64,000 nucleotides of DNA. Origin: CAVRQM01 sp963838805 (GTDB taxonomy: Bacteria; Pseudomonadota; Alphaproteobacteria; Acetobacterales; Acetobacteraceae). Position numbers and translations under genes: made by a program. Where the stretch lies: the NCBI GenBank assembly GCA_963838805.1, contig CAWISK010000004.1, positions 1-64,000 of the forward strand. Direction: 5' to 3'. Position 1 is the stretch's first letter; each line of letters opens with the position of its first letter. Below are positions 36,553 through 44,110 of this stretch, piece by piece. A model generated the notes under the pieces. It did no database searches. It saw nothing but the letters and a program-made list of their open reading frames with translations, and was not told the DNA's origin.

Positions 36553-36864
36553 ATGGACAAGGCGGTTGCGCGTGCGATGCACGATCTGGGCGGCGTCTCG
36601 GCGCTCATGTGCGAGGCGGTCGATACCAGCGCGCATGTGCTGACCGATTTCGATCGCGAGGTGGACGCCATCCGCCAGATCCTCGGCCGCAAGCAGATCA
36701 TGTCGGTTGATGAATTGCGGCGCGGCATCGAGGCGATTCCCGAAGCGGAGTATCACCGGCTCGGCTACTACCAGCGCTGGGTGCGCGCGATTGCCGCCAT
36801 CCTGCTGGAGAAGGGCGTGATCGCGCCGGCCGAACTGCGCGCGGCGCTGGAGAGCGGCGGATGA
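36553..36864 (+). CDS. Nitrile hydratase beta N-terminal / thiocyanate hydrolase beta-like subunit
   Basis: 103 residues from ATG 36553 (MDKAVARAMHDLGGVSALMC). The HDLGG start and the helical AEYHRLGYYQRWVRAIAAIL then LEKGVIAPAEL match the N-terminal half of nitrile hydratase beta, which in thiocyanate hydrolase is a separate subunit (ScnB). It overlaps the next gene by four bases. The three-gene order here (beta N-half, beta C-half, alpha) is the scnB-scnA-scnC order as I recall it. Substrate cannot be told from sequence. Confidence 0.72.
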   Translation: MDKAVARAMHDLGGVSALMCEAVDTSAHVLTDFDREVDAIRQILGRKQIMSVDELRRGIEAIPEAEYHRLGYYQRWVRAIAAILLEKGVIAPAELRAALESGG

Positions 36865-37146
36865 CCTTGCCGCAAGGCGCGCGGGTGCGGGTGCGCGACG
36901 ACTGGCCGGAGACACGCGGCCCGTGCCACATCCGCACGCCGCATTATCTGCGCGGCGAGACCGGGACCATCGTGCGGCATCTGGGCGATTTCCGGAACCC
37001 CGAGGATCTCGCCTTTGATCGGCCGGCGGCGGTGCTGCCGCTGTACCATGTGCGCTTCGATCAGGCGACGCTCTGGCCGGACGGGCGGCACAGACTGTGA
37101 TCTGCTGGTCGAGCTGTTCGGGCATTGGCTGGAACCCGCGCCATGA
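36861..37146 (+). CDS. Nitrile hydratase beta C-terminal / thiocyanate hydrolase alpha-like subunit (frameshifted)
   Basis: ATG 36861 overlaps the previous stop. SH3-like barrel: GARVRVRDDWPETRGPCHIR, TPHYLRGETGTIVRHLGDFR and PLYHVRFDQATLWPDG are the signature of the beta C-terminal half, including the P-x-H-x-R-x-P-x-Y motif. As written it stops at 37100, but removing one A near 37092 restores HDCDLLVELFGHWLEPAP and a TGA at 37144-37146 that overlaps the ATG of the alpha gene, the same spacing as between the first two genes. About 95 codons. Confidence 0.75.
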
Positions 37147-37744
37147 ATCTGGTCGAAGCCGACAGCGACCGGCTGCTCACCGCGCTGCGCGCGCTGCTCA
37201 TGGCGAAGGGCATCACCACCCCTGCGGACATCGCCGAGCAGATCGCCTCCACCGACGCGGCGACGCCGGCGCGCGGCGCGCGGATGGTCGCAAAAGCGTG
37301 GCTCGATCCCCAGTTCCGCGCGCTGATGCTGACCGATGGCGCCCGTGCCGCCGAATCGCTCGGTATCGCCATGCGCGGCGCGCCGCCGCTGGGGGTGCTG
37401 GAGAACACGCCCGACCTGCATCATCTCGTGGTCTGCACGCTGTGCAGCTGCTACCCGCGCGCGGTACTGGGCTATCCGCCTTTCTGGTTCAAATCCGCCG
37501 CCTATCGCGCCCGCGCCGTGCGCGACCCGCGCGGGGTGCTGCTGGATTGGGGCACACACCTCGCCCCGCATGTCCGCCTGCGGGTGGTGGACAGCACCGC
37601 CGACTACCGCTGGATGGTGCTGCCGCTGCGGCCGGCGGGGACCGAGGGCTGGGACGAGGACCGGCTCGCCGCCCTCGTGCGCGAGGGCGACATGATCGGG
37701 GTCACGATTCCCGCAATCCCGAGCGCTTCTCGCTGGCGCAATGA
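37143..37744 (+). CDS. Nitrile hydratase alpha / thiocyanate hydrolase gamma-like catalytic subunit (frameshifted)
   Basis: ATG 37143; about 200 codons. The metal claw is V-C-T-L-C-S-C (Cys98, Cys101, Ser102, Cys103); the Thr between the first two cysteines is the cobalt-type signature. Downstream, YPPFWFKSAAYRARAVRDPR and MVLPLRPAGTEGW fit the family. Without correction the frame runs without a stop into phaB. A one-base shift near 37710 gives RNPERFSLAQ and a TGA at 37742-37744, a normal C-terminus. No activator protein (P47K-like or NHase activator) is present in the window. Confidence 0.8.
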
Positions 37745-37793
37745 CCGGACGGTGCTAGGCTCGCCGCAAGTCAGACCAGGGGGAGGCGGACCG

Positions 37794-38516
37794 ATGGGCA
37801 AGGTTGCACTCGTCACGGGCGGCACGCGGGGCATCGGCGCTGCGATCAGCCGGGCACTGCACGCGGCCGGGCGAACCGTGGTCGCGAGCTATGCCGGCAA
37901 CGACGCGGCCGCCCACGCATTCCACGACGAGACCGGGATCGCGGTGGAGAGATTCGACGCCGGCGACTTCGCCGCCTGCGAGGCGGCGGTGGGCCGCATC
38001 GCCGCGGCGCACGGCCCGATCGCCATCCTGGTCAACAACGCCGGCATCACCCGCGACGCGACCTTGGCCCGTCTCACGCGCGAGATGTGGGACGCGGTGC
38101 TGGATACCAATCTCGGCAGTTGCTTCAACCTGTGCAAGCTCACCTTCGATGCCATGCGCGCGGAGAAATTCGGCCGCATCGTCAATATCGGCAGCATCAA
38201 CGGCCAGGCCGGCCAATACGGGCAGGTGAATTACGCCGCCGCCAAGTCCGGCATCCACGGCTTCACCAAGGCGCTGGCGCAGGAGGGTGCCCGCTACAAC
38301 ATCACCTGCAACGCGATCGCACCCGGCTATGTCGATACCGACATGGTGCGGGCGGTGCCGCCCGATGTGCTGCAAAAGATCGTGGCGCGCATCCCGGTGG
38401 GCAGGCTCGGCCACGCCGAGGACATCGCCCGCGGCGTCGTGTTCCTGACCGCCGACGACGCGGACTTCATCACCGGCTCCACGCTGTCGATCAACGGCGG
38501 CCAGCACATGTATTGA
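37794..38516 (+). CDS. phaB: Acetoacetyl-CoA reductase
   Basis: 240 residues; start ATG 37794 behind GGGGGAGG. SDR fold with VTGGTRGIGAAISRAL, NNAGITRD and the catalytic Ser-Tyr-Lys (Ser in IGSINGQAGQYGQ, YAAAKSG), ending LSINGGQHMY, a typical PhaB terminus. It reduces acetoacetyl-CoA with NADPH to (R)-3-hydroxybutyryl-CoA, the PHB monomer. An apparent N-terminal fusion to the hydratase subunit is a frameshift artefact. Confidence 0.95.
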   Translation: MGKVALVTGGTRGIGAAISRALHAAGRTVVASYAGNDAAAHAFHDETGIAVERFDAGDFAACEAAVGRIAAAHGPIAILVNNAGITRDATLARLTREMWDAVLDTNLGSCFNLCKLTFDAMRAEKFGRIVNIGSINGQAGQYGQVNYAAAKSGIHGFTKALAQEGARYNITCNAIAPGYVDTDMVRAVPPDVLQKIVARIPVGRLGHAEDIARGVVFLTADDADFITGSTLSINGGQHMY

Positions 38517-38545
38517 GGGGCGTCGCGCACCCCAACCGGCCCGCC

Positions 38546-39577
38546 TCAGATATTCTCCGAGACGAACAACTCGAATGGCAGCAGCACGTGGATCGGGGGC
38601 TCGGGCGCCGGCGCCTGAAGTGCCCGGATCATCACCTCGACCGCGCGCGCGGCCAGCAGCGGCAGCGGCGTGTGCAGCACCATCGTCACGATGCCGTCGA
38701 TCAGCCCGGCGCGCGTCACCGGCGTCAGCTCGTTGCAGACCATGCTGAGTCCCCTGTCGGGCGCCTCGTCGCGCAGCGCGTCGATCACACCCGCCATGCC
38801 GCCGCCGGGCAGATAGATCGCCGCGAGATCGCCGTTGCGCTTGAGCAGATCGAGCGTCGCCTCGTAGGCGATGCGCGGATCCTCGAGATTGACCAGCGTT
38901 TCGAGCAAATGGAAGTCCGGCGCGTTCTCGCGGAAATACGAACGAAAGCCGATCTCGCACAGCTCCTGGCCGAGATAGCGATGGCTGCCGACGATGACGC
39001 CCACGCTGCCGGCCGCGCGCGCCGTGCGGGCGATGACCCAGGCGGCGGTGCGCCCCGCCTTGCGCCCGTCCACGCCGACATAGCCGGCGCGCGTCTCCGC
39101 CGTCAGGTCGGACAGCAATGCCACGAGCGGCACGCCCCGCTCCCGCAAGGCCGCCACCGCCTCGGAAATGTGCGGGTGGTCCACCGCCACGACAGCCACC
39201 GCGTCGGCCCGCGCGCCGATCTGGTTCAACGCCGCCACGATGGCCGAGGGCGACAACTCGTCCACGAACTCAACCAGGGCGCGGCCGCGAATGGCCTGCG
39301 CGGCGCCCGTGGCGGCCACCAGCTCGGCACCCAGCGTTTGATAGAACAGCTCGCTGCGCTTCTGCAGCAGAAAGCCCAGCGTGCGCTGCGGCAGCTCCCC
39401 GCGCAGGCGCTGCCGCAGCAGCGAGGTGGCGTGGTAGCCGAGCGCCTCGGCCGCCCGCAGCACCCGCGCTGCCGTATCCTCGCGCACCGGATGGCGGCGG
39501 TTCAGCACGCGATCGACCGTGGCGACACTCACGCCGGCTTCGCGGGCAACGTCCTCGGCCGTCGGTCGCCGGGCCAC
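38546..39577 (-). CDS. LacI-family regulator
   Basis: 343 residues from ATG 39577. HTH: TAEDVAREAGVSVATVDRVL then NRRHPVREDTAARVLRAAEA. The ligand domain is periplasmic-binding-like with inositol/sugar-type strands (AVVAVDHPHISEAVAALRER, AIYLPGGGMAGVIDAL). It is divergent from a desaturase-ferredoxin-reductase operon, with a palindrome in the gap, so it probably controls both itself and that operon in response to a sugar-like or cyclitol ligand. Confidence 0.88.
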   Translation of the reverse strand: MARRPTAEDVAREAGVSVATVDRVLNRRHPVREDTAARVLRAAEALGYHATSLLRQRLRGELPQRTLGFLLQKRSELFYQTLGAELVAATGAAQAIRGRALVEFVDELSPSAIVAALNQIGARADAVAVVAVDHPHISEAVAALRERGVPLVALLSDLTAETRAGYVGVDGRKAGRTAAWVIARTARAAGSVGVIVGSHRYLGQELCEIGFRSYFRENAPDFHLLETLVNLEDPRIAYEATLDLLKRNGDLAAIYLPGGGMAGVIDALRDEAPDRGLSMVCNELTPVTRAGLIDGIVTMVLHTPLPLLAARAVEVMIRALQAPAPEPPIHVLLPFELFVSENI

Positions 39578-39598
39578 CGGCCGCTCCTTCGCTGCGGG

Positions 39599-39635
39599 AA
39601 ACTATCAGACCCATATAGCATGGCTGATAGGTTTT
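39599..39635. promoter_or_regulatory. Imperfect palindrome, probable operator of the LacI regulator
   Basis: AAACTATCAG (39599-39608) and its near complement CTGATAGGTTTT (39624-39635) flank a 15-base centre with CATATA. It is AT-rich in a GC-rich region and lies 22 bases from the regulator start and about 100 before the mocD-like gene. Confidence 0.55.
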
Positions 39636-39735
39636 GCGAGATTTTATCATGCGGCGATTGAGGGCGAGCGGCCCAGTCCTTATGCTTGGCCTGCGCTATC
39701 GGTGCCGCGCGCCCGACGCGCAGGGAGAGACGGGG

Positions 39736-40809
39736 ATGGCATTCGTCAGGGACTACAGCCTCGTGGGGCAGGAAACGCTGGCGGCCCAGCAAAAGGGGCT
39801 CGCCTCGGCGCAATGGTACACCTGCTCGATCCCGCGCAAGCAGATGAAGGAGCTGATGCGCCGCACCGATGGGCCGGCGCTGCGCGACACGGCGATCTGG
39901 TTCGCCTGCCTTGCCCTGTTCGGAACCCTGGGGTGCCTCGCCTGGGGAACCTGGTGGGCGGTGCCGGCCTTTGCCGCCTATGGCGTGCTGTACGGGTCGT
40001 CGTCGGATTCCCGCTGGCATGAGACGGGGCACGGCACCGCGTTCCGCACGCGCTGGATGAACGACGCGCTGTACCAGATCGCCTGCTTCATGGTGTTGCG
40101 CGAGCCGACGCCGTGGCGCTGGAGCCATACGCGCCATCACACCGATACGATCATCGTCGGCCGCGACCCCGAGATCGCGGCGCCGCGCCCGCCGGATATC
40201 GCCGGTATCCTGCTCAACCTGTTCGCCCTGCGCAGTGGCCCGCGCGAGTTGCGCAAGATCCTGCTGCACGCGACCGGCCGGCTTACGCCCGAGGAACGCA
40301 CCTACATCCCGGAAATGGAATACAGGAAAGTCTTTCGCGTCGCGCGCATCTGGCTGCTGATCTACGCCGCCGTGATCGGCACGGCGCTGGCGATGGGAAG
40401 CTGGCTGCCGCTGATGCTGATCGGACTGCCGACCTTCTACGGTGGCTGGCTGCTGGTGGTGTTCGGCATCACCCAGCACGCAGGGCTGGCCGAGGATGTG
40501 CTGGATCACCGCCTCAACAGCCGCACGGTGTACATGAACCCGGTGCTGCGCTTCCTCTACTGGAACATGAACTATCACGTGGAGCACCACATGTTTCCGA
40601 TGGTGCCGTACCACGCCCTGCCTGCGCTGCATGAGGTGATGAAGCGGGACACGCCCACCCCGTATCGCGGGTTGTGGGAGGCATATCGCGAGATCATTCC
40701 GACCCTGCTGCGCCAGCGCCGGGATCCCTTCTATTGCGTGCGGCGCGAGCTGCCGCCCGGTGCCCAGCCGTTCATGCCGGCGGCGGGGATGAGTGTCGCG
40801 GCTGAGTAG
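39736..40809 (+). CDS. MocD-like diiron oxygenase (fatty-acid-desaturase superfamily)
   Basis: 357 residues; ATG 39736 with AGGGAGAG upstream. Three histidine boxes: HETGHG at 95-100, HTRHH at 131-135, HVEHH at 281-285, plus His248 in TQHAGLAED. Four or so membrane spans (IWFACLALFGTLGCLAWGTW and WLLIYAAVIGTALAMGSWLP). Followed by a Rieske ferredoxin and its reductase. This trio matches MocD-MocE-MocF of rhizopine (3-O-methyl-scyllo-inosamine) catabolism, where it removes the O-methyl group. Here no mocA/B/C gene adjoins it, so the true substrate may be another ether or lipid. Confidence 0.78.
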   Translation: MAFVRDYSLVGQETLAAQQKGLASAQWYTCSIPRKQMKELMRRTDGPALRDTAIWFACLALFGTLGCLAWGTWWAVPAFAAYGVLYGSSSDSRWHETGHGTAFRTRWMNDALYQIACFMVLREPTPWRWSHTRHHTDTIIVGRDPEIAAPRPPDIAGILLNLFALRSGPRELRKILLHATGRLTPEERTYIPEMEYRKVFRVARIWLLIYAAVIGTALAMGSWLPLMLIGLPTFYGGWLLVVFGITQHAGLAEDVLDHRLNSRTVYMNPVLRFLYWNMNYHVEHHMFPMVPYHALPALHEVMKRDTPTPYRGLWEAYREIIPTLLRQRRDPFYCVRRELPPGAQPFMPAAGMSVAAE

Positions 40810-40838
40810 CAACCGTCAGGACAGCACGGGCAGAAACG

Positions 40839-41159
40839 ATGAGCGACGCGGAATGGATCGAGGCGTGTGCCGCGGACGACGTCGAGCCGGAGGACGTGAT
40901 CCGCTTCGACCACGGCGGCCGCACTTTCGCGATCTACCGCACCGAGGACGATGCCTGGTACGCCACCGACGGACTCTGCACGCACGAGCAGGTGCATCTG
41001 GCCGACGGTCTGGTGATGGGCACCATCATCGAATGTCCGAAGCATAACGGCCGCTTCGACATCCGTTCGGGCCAGGCCAAGGGTGCGCCGGCCTGCGTCA
41101 ATCTGCGCACCTATCCCGTGCGCGTCGAAGCCGGCCGCGTGCTGATCCGACCGGACTGA
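40839..41159 (+). CDS. MocE-like Rieske [2Fe-2S] ferredoxin
   Basis: 106 residues. Rieske ligands Cys47-x-His49 (CTHEQ) and Cys66-x2-His69 (CPKHNGRFD). Small soluble electron carrier between the reductase encoded next and the membrane diiron oxygenase upstream. The adjacent order oxygenase, ferredoxin, reductase supports this chain. Confidence 0.9.
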   Translation: MSDAEWIEACAADDVEPEDVIRFDHGGRTFAIYRTEDDAWYATDGLCTHEQVHLADGLVMGTIIECPKHNGRFDIRSGQAKGAPACVNLRTYPVRVEAGRVLIRPD

Positions 41160-41166
41160 TCCGCGC

Positions 41167-42399
41167 GTGAGCACGCCCGGCATGGTCATCGTCGGCGCGG
41201 GCGAAGCGGGCGCCAGAGCCGCGCGCGCGCTGCGCGAGCAGGGCTGGGACGGCACCATCACGCTGATCGGCGAGGAACCGCACGAACCCTATGAACGTCC
41301 ACCGCTGTCCAAGGCGGTGATGACCGCCCCGGGCGAGCCGCCGCTGGCGAGGACGCTTGGCGCCGAAAAGCTGGCGGAATGGCGCATCGAATTCCTGCAC
41401 GACACGCGCGCTGCCGCGATCGATCGGGCGGCGCGGTGCGTGGTGCTGGAGGATGGGCGCACCGTGCCGTACGCGCGGCTGCTGCTGGCGACCGGCGCGC
41501 GGGCGCGGCGGCTGAATGTGCCGGGCGCGGAAGGGGCCTTGTACCTGCGCAACTTCACCGACGCGCTGGCGCTGCGGGCGCGGCTGGTGGGGGGCGCGCA
41601 TCTGGTGGTGATCGGCGGCGGCTTCATCGGGCTGGAGATTGCCGCGAGCGCCATCACGCGCGGCTGCCGCGTGACCCTGGTCGAGGCAGCGCCGCGCATC
41701 CTGATGCGTGGCGTGCCCGAGGCGATCGCGGCACGCGTCGCCGCCCGGCATCGCGCGGCGGACGTCGTGCTGCACGAGGGCAAGGGCATTGCCGCGTTGC
41801 GCGACGCACCCGGTGGCGGCCATGTGGTCATGCTGGCCGACGGCACGGAGCTGTCATGCGACGGCGTGATCGTGGGCGTGGGCGCGGTACCGGAGACGGC
41901 GCTCGCATCGGCAAGCGGGCTTCCGGTCGAGAATGGCGTGCGCGCCGATGCGATGCTGCGCACCGACGACGCCGCGATTTTCGTCGCGGGCGATTGCTGC
42001 TCGTACCCGTCGGCGCTGTATGACGGCAGGCGGCTGCGCCTGGAGGCCTGGCGCAACGCGCAGACGCAGGCGGAGGCGGCGGCGCGCAACATGCTGGGGG
42101 CGGAAGCGGCCTATGATGCCGTGCCCTGGTTCTGGTCGGATCAGTACGAGCTGGTGTTGCAGGTCGCCGGCCTGCCGGACGCGGCGGCCGTCACGGTGCA
42201 GCGGGACGTGGGCGATGCCGGGCTGCTGTTCTTCCATCTGGCAGAGGATGGGCGCCTGGTCGCGGCGAGTGCCATCGGTGCCATGTCGGTCGTGCGCGAG
42301 GTGCGGATGGCCGAGGCGCTGATTGCGAAGCGGGTCCATCCCGATCCGGCGGCACTGGCGTCGCCTTCGGTGCGGCTGAAATCGCTGCTGGCGGCGTAA
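41167..42399 (+). CDS. NAD(P)H-dependent FAD ferredoxin reductase (MocF-like)
   Basis: 410 residues from GTG 41167. FAD motif VIVGAGEAGARAARALREQG, the PPLSKAV signature of rubredoxin/ferredoxin reductases, the NAD motif VIGGGFIGLEIAASAITRG and the second FAD motif IFVAGDCCSYPSALYDG, then a C-terminal reductase domain. It passes electrons to the adjacent Rieske protein. Ends immediately before the convergent AhpD-like remnant. Confidence 0.9.
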   Translation: MSTPGMVIVGAGEAGARAARALREQGWDGTITLIGEEPHEPYERPPLSKAVMTAPGEPPLARTLGAEKLAEWRIEFLHDTRAAAIDRAARCVVLEDGRTVPYARLLLATGARARRLNVPGAEGALYLRNFTDALALRARLVGGAHLVVIGGGFIGLEIAASAITRGCRVTLVEAAPRILMRGVPEAIAARVAARHRAADVVLHEGKGIAALRDAPGGGHVVMLADGTELSCDGVIVGVGAVPETALASASGLPVENGVRADAMLRTDDAAIFVAGDCCSYPSALYDGRRLRLEAWRNAQTQAEAAARNMLGAEAAYDAVPWFWSDQYELVLQVAGLPDAAAVTVQRDVGDAGLLFFHLAEDGRLVAASAIGAMSVVREVRMAEALIAKRVHPDPAALASPSVRLKSLLAA

Positions 42400-42633
42400 T
42401 CAGCTCCAGGCCGCCACCGCGAAGATGCGCTGGTCCGTCTCGCCTGCCTTCTGGAGCTCGCGCGCGGGCATACCGACGCAGACCCTGCGCCCATTGATCT
42501 GGCTCGCGCGCAGTTGGATGAGTTTGTGCGTCGCGTAGGGGACGCTCTCGCTTTCCGCAGCATTGTTCAACGCGAGCAGGGCCTGCAAGGCGTCGGGCAG
42601 GATGACAGCCGGGTTCTGCATGCGTGCTTGCAC
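42400..42633 (-). pseudogene. Truncated, inactive AhpD-like (carboxymuconolactone decarboxylase) protein
   Basis: 77 residues from GTG 42633 (GGAGGAG upstream). It follows the AhpD family (LPDALQALLALNNAAE, LIQLRASQING, ELQKAGETDQRIFAVAAWS), but two changes hit the active site: the expected G-C-x-x-C-V-x-x-H-A reads GRRVCVGMPA, losing the first Cys and the His. It also stops after AVAAWS, where family members normally have about 70 more residues. The stop touches the end of the reductase gene, so this is the surviving front end of a broken gene. Confidence 0.65.
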
Positions 42634-42677
42634 GATCGGTCTCCTCCGAGCGGTTCAGGTGGTTTTGGCGATCGTGG

Positions 42678-43088
42678 TCAGTCCAGCCCTGCCACCACCC
42701 GCTCCAGTTCGCCAATGAACCGCTGCCAGCCGTAATTGGCGCCCTGGTAGGCCTGCTGCTGATCCGGCCGGAAGCCCGACTGCTCCATGCGCAGATGGGT
42801 CCCGGTGCTCGTAGGGGTGAGAGTCCAAGTGACGACACTCTCGAGACCATAGGCCGCCCACGTGTACGACAGCGCTTTGTTCGGCTCGACTGCCAGGACC
42901 TGACAGTCGACAGCGCCCCAGTCGGCGCGAAGATTGAAACGGTGGTCCAGGACAGGCTTGAAGTCGTTCTTCATGAGCCACTCCTCGATCAGGTGTGGTT
43001 GCGTGAGCGCGCGCCAGATCTTTTCCGGCGGATAGGGCACCTCACGTTCGACAACGACGGAAAGCGTTTCGGTCGCAGCATTGGTCAT
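42678..43088 (-). CDS. SRPBCC/AHSA1-domain protein
   Basis: 136 residues from ATG 43088, overlapping the arsR stop (ATGA). Typical START-like fold: VVEREVPYPPEKIWRALTQP, EEWLMKNDFKPVLDHRFNLR, WTLTPTSTGTHLRMEQSGF and QRFIGELERVV. ArsR-SRPBCC pairs are common in proteobacteria; the SRPBCC protein probably binds a small hydrophobic ligand or acts as a chaperone-like partner. Confidence 0.88.
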   Translation of the reverse strand: MTNAATETLSVVVEREVPYPPEKIWRALTQPHLIEEWLMKNDFKPVLDHRFNLRADWGAVDCQVLAVEPNKALSYTWAAYGLESVVTWTLTPTSTGTHLRMEQSGFRPDQQQAYQGANYGWQRFIGELERVVAGLD

Positions 43089-43408
43089 TGGTCCATCCTG
43101 TTCAGCAGGGTTTCGAGGTGATCGAAGCGGTCGCGCCAGAAGGCACCGTAGAGGCTCATCCAGTCGATCAGCGGCGCCAGACCGTGCGGATCGGCGCTGT
43201 AATGGGTCTCGCGTCCCTCGTGACGGCCGCGCACCAGACGGGCGAGCTTCAGCACGCCCAGGTGCTTGGAAACCGCCGGCTGCGACACCCCGGCCTGATC
43301 GGTCAGGGCGCGCACGCTCTGCTCGCCGCCCCGGCACAGCCGCTCGAAGATCGCGCGGCGGGTCGGGTCGGCCAGGGCGCTGAAAACCTCGTCCGAAGTG
43401 ATCGGCAT
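43085..43408 (-). CDS. ArsR-family repressor
   Basis: 107 residues. Winged HTH: EVFSALADPTRRAIFERLCR, SVRALTDQAGVSQPAVSKHL, GVLKLARLVRGRHEGRETHY. No metal-binding CxC in the recognition helix, as in the SRPBCC-linked branch. First gene of a two-gene operon; an inverted repeat lies 10 bases upstream. Confidence 0.9.
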   Translation of the reverse strand: MPITSDEVFSALADPTRRAIFERLCRGGEQSVRALTDQAGVSQPAVSKHLGVLKLARLVRGRHEGRETHYSADPHGLAPLIDWMSLYGAFWRDRFDHLETLLNRMDQ

Positions 43409-43418
43409 GGATTATCCC

Positions 43419-43435
43419 ATAACTCGCTGAGTTAT
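43419..43435. promoter_or_regulatory. 17-bp inverted repeat, probable ArsR operator
   Basis: ATAACTC-GCT-GAGTTAT, a perfect 7-bp inverted repeat with a three-base centre, just upstream of the arsR start. ATAA-n-TC/GA-n-TTAT is the usual shape of ArsR-family operators, so autoregulation is likely. Confidence 0.72.
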
Positions 43436-43622
43436 TGGTCCGTCAAGCCTCCCATGCTGCCATCGGCATTTCCTGGTGCGCCATCCAGACAAGCGGTGTA
43501 TCGCCATCAACGACACCCCGAAGGTGCACCCGTTGCAGCGGCTGTTCTCCCTACGCTCGATTACGCTCTGCCGGTCACTGTGCTGACGCCGGCCGCCTTG
43601 CGACGGACCGCAATGGCGCGCG

Positions 43623-44024
43623 ATGCTGAGCGGCGCCTGTCAATGCGGCGCGCTGCGCTACCAGGTCGAAGGTGATCCCGTCGGCCTCTATGTCTGTCAC
43701 TGCCGCGAGTGCCAGAAGCAGTCCGCCTCCGCCTTTGGCATATCCGTCATCGTGCCGGCCAAGGCGTTCCGCGTCACCCAGGGGACGGTGCGGGAGTGGT
43801 CACGGCGGACAGACACCGGGCGCATGCTCGCCTGCATGTTCTGCGCCGAGTGCGGCACGCGGATATGCCACGTCTCGCCCGGTGCCCCCACGCTGAGCGT
43901 GAAGGGCGGCTCATTGGCGAGCCCGGTCGATCTCACCGGCGCCGTGCATATCTGGACAGCGCGGGCACTCAGGGGCGTGGTGATCCCGAAGGATGCCGTC
44001 CAGTTCCCAGGCGAGCCCGACTGA
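43623..44024 (+). CDS. GFA-family (Mss4-like) zinc protein
   Basis: 133 residues. Cysteine pattern of glutathione-dependent formaldehyde-activating enzyme-like proteins: GACQCGALRYQ (Cys6, Cys8), YVCHCRECQKQS (Cys25, Cys27, Cys30) and CMFCAECGTRI (Cys71, Cys74, Cys77). Such proteins bind two zinc ions; catalytic role unproven. Stands alone ahead of the glycan cluster. Confidence 0.88.
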   Translation: MLSGACQCGALRYQVEGDPVGLYVCHCRECQKQSASAFGISVIVPAKAFRVTQGTVREWSRRTDTGRMLACMFCAECGTRICHVSPGAPTLSVKGGSLASPVDLTGAVHIWTARALRGVVIPKDAVQFPGEPD

Positions 44025-44110
44025 GGTCCTTCCTCGGCCTGCAACCTGCCGCACGTTTGTTCGTTCACGACATCTCGAACGGAGGATGGCCGCGGCATGA
44101 CGGGCGCGCG

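Noticed and set aside
37125..38516. A 463-codon open frame joining the hydratase catalytic subunit to PhaB
   Set aside because: A natural hydratase C-terminus and stop appear after a one-base shift, and phaB has its own ribosome site; treated as two genes.
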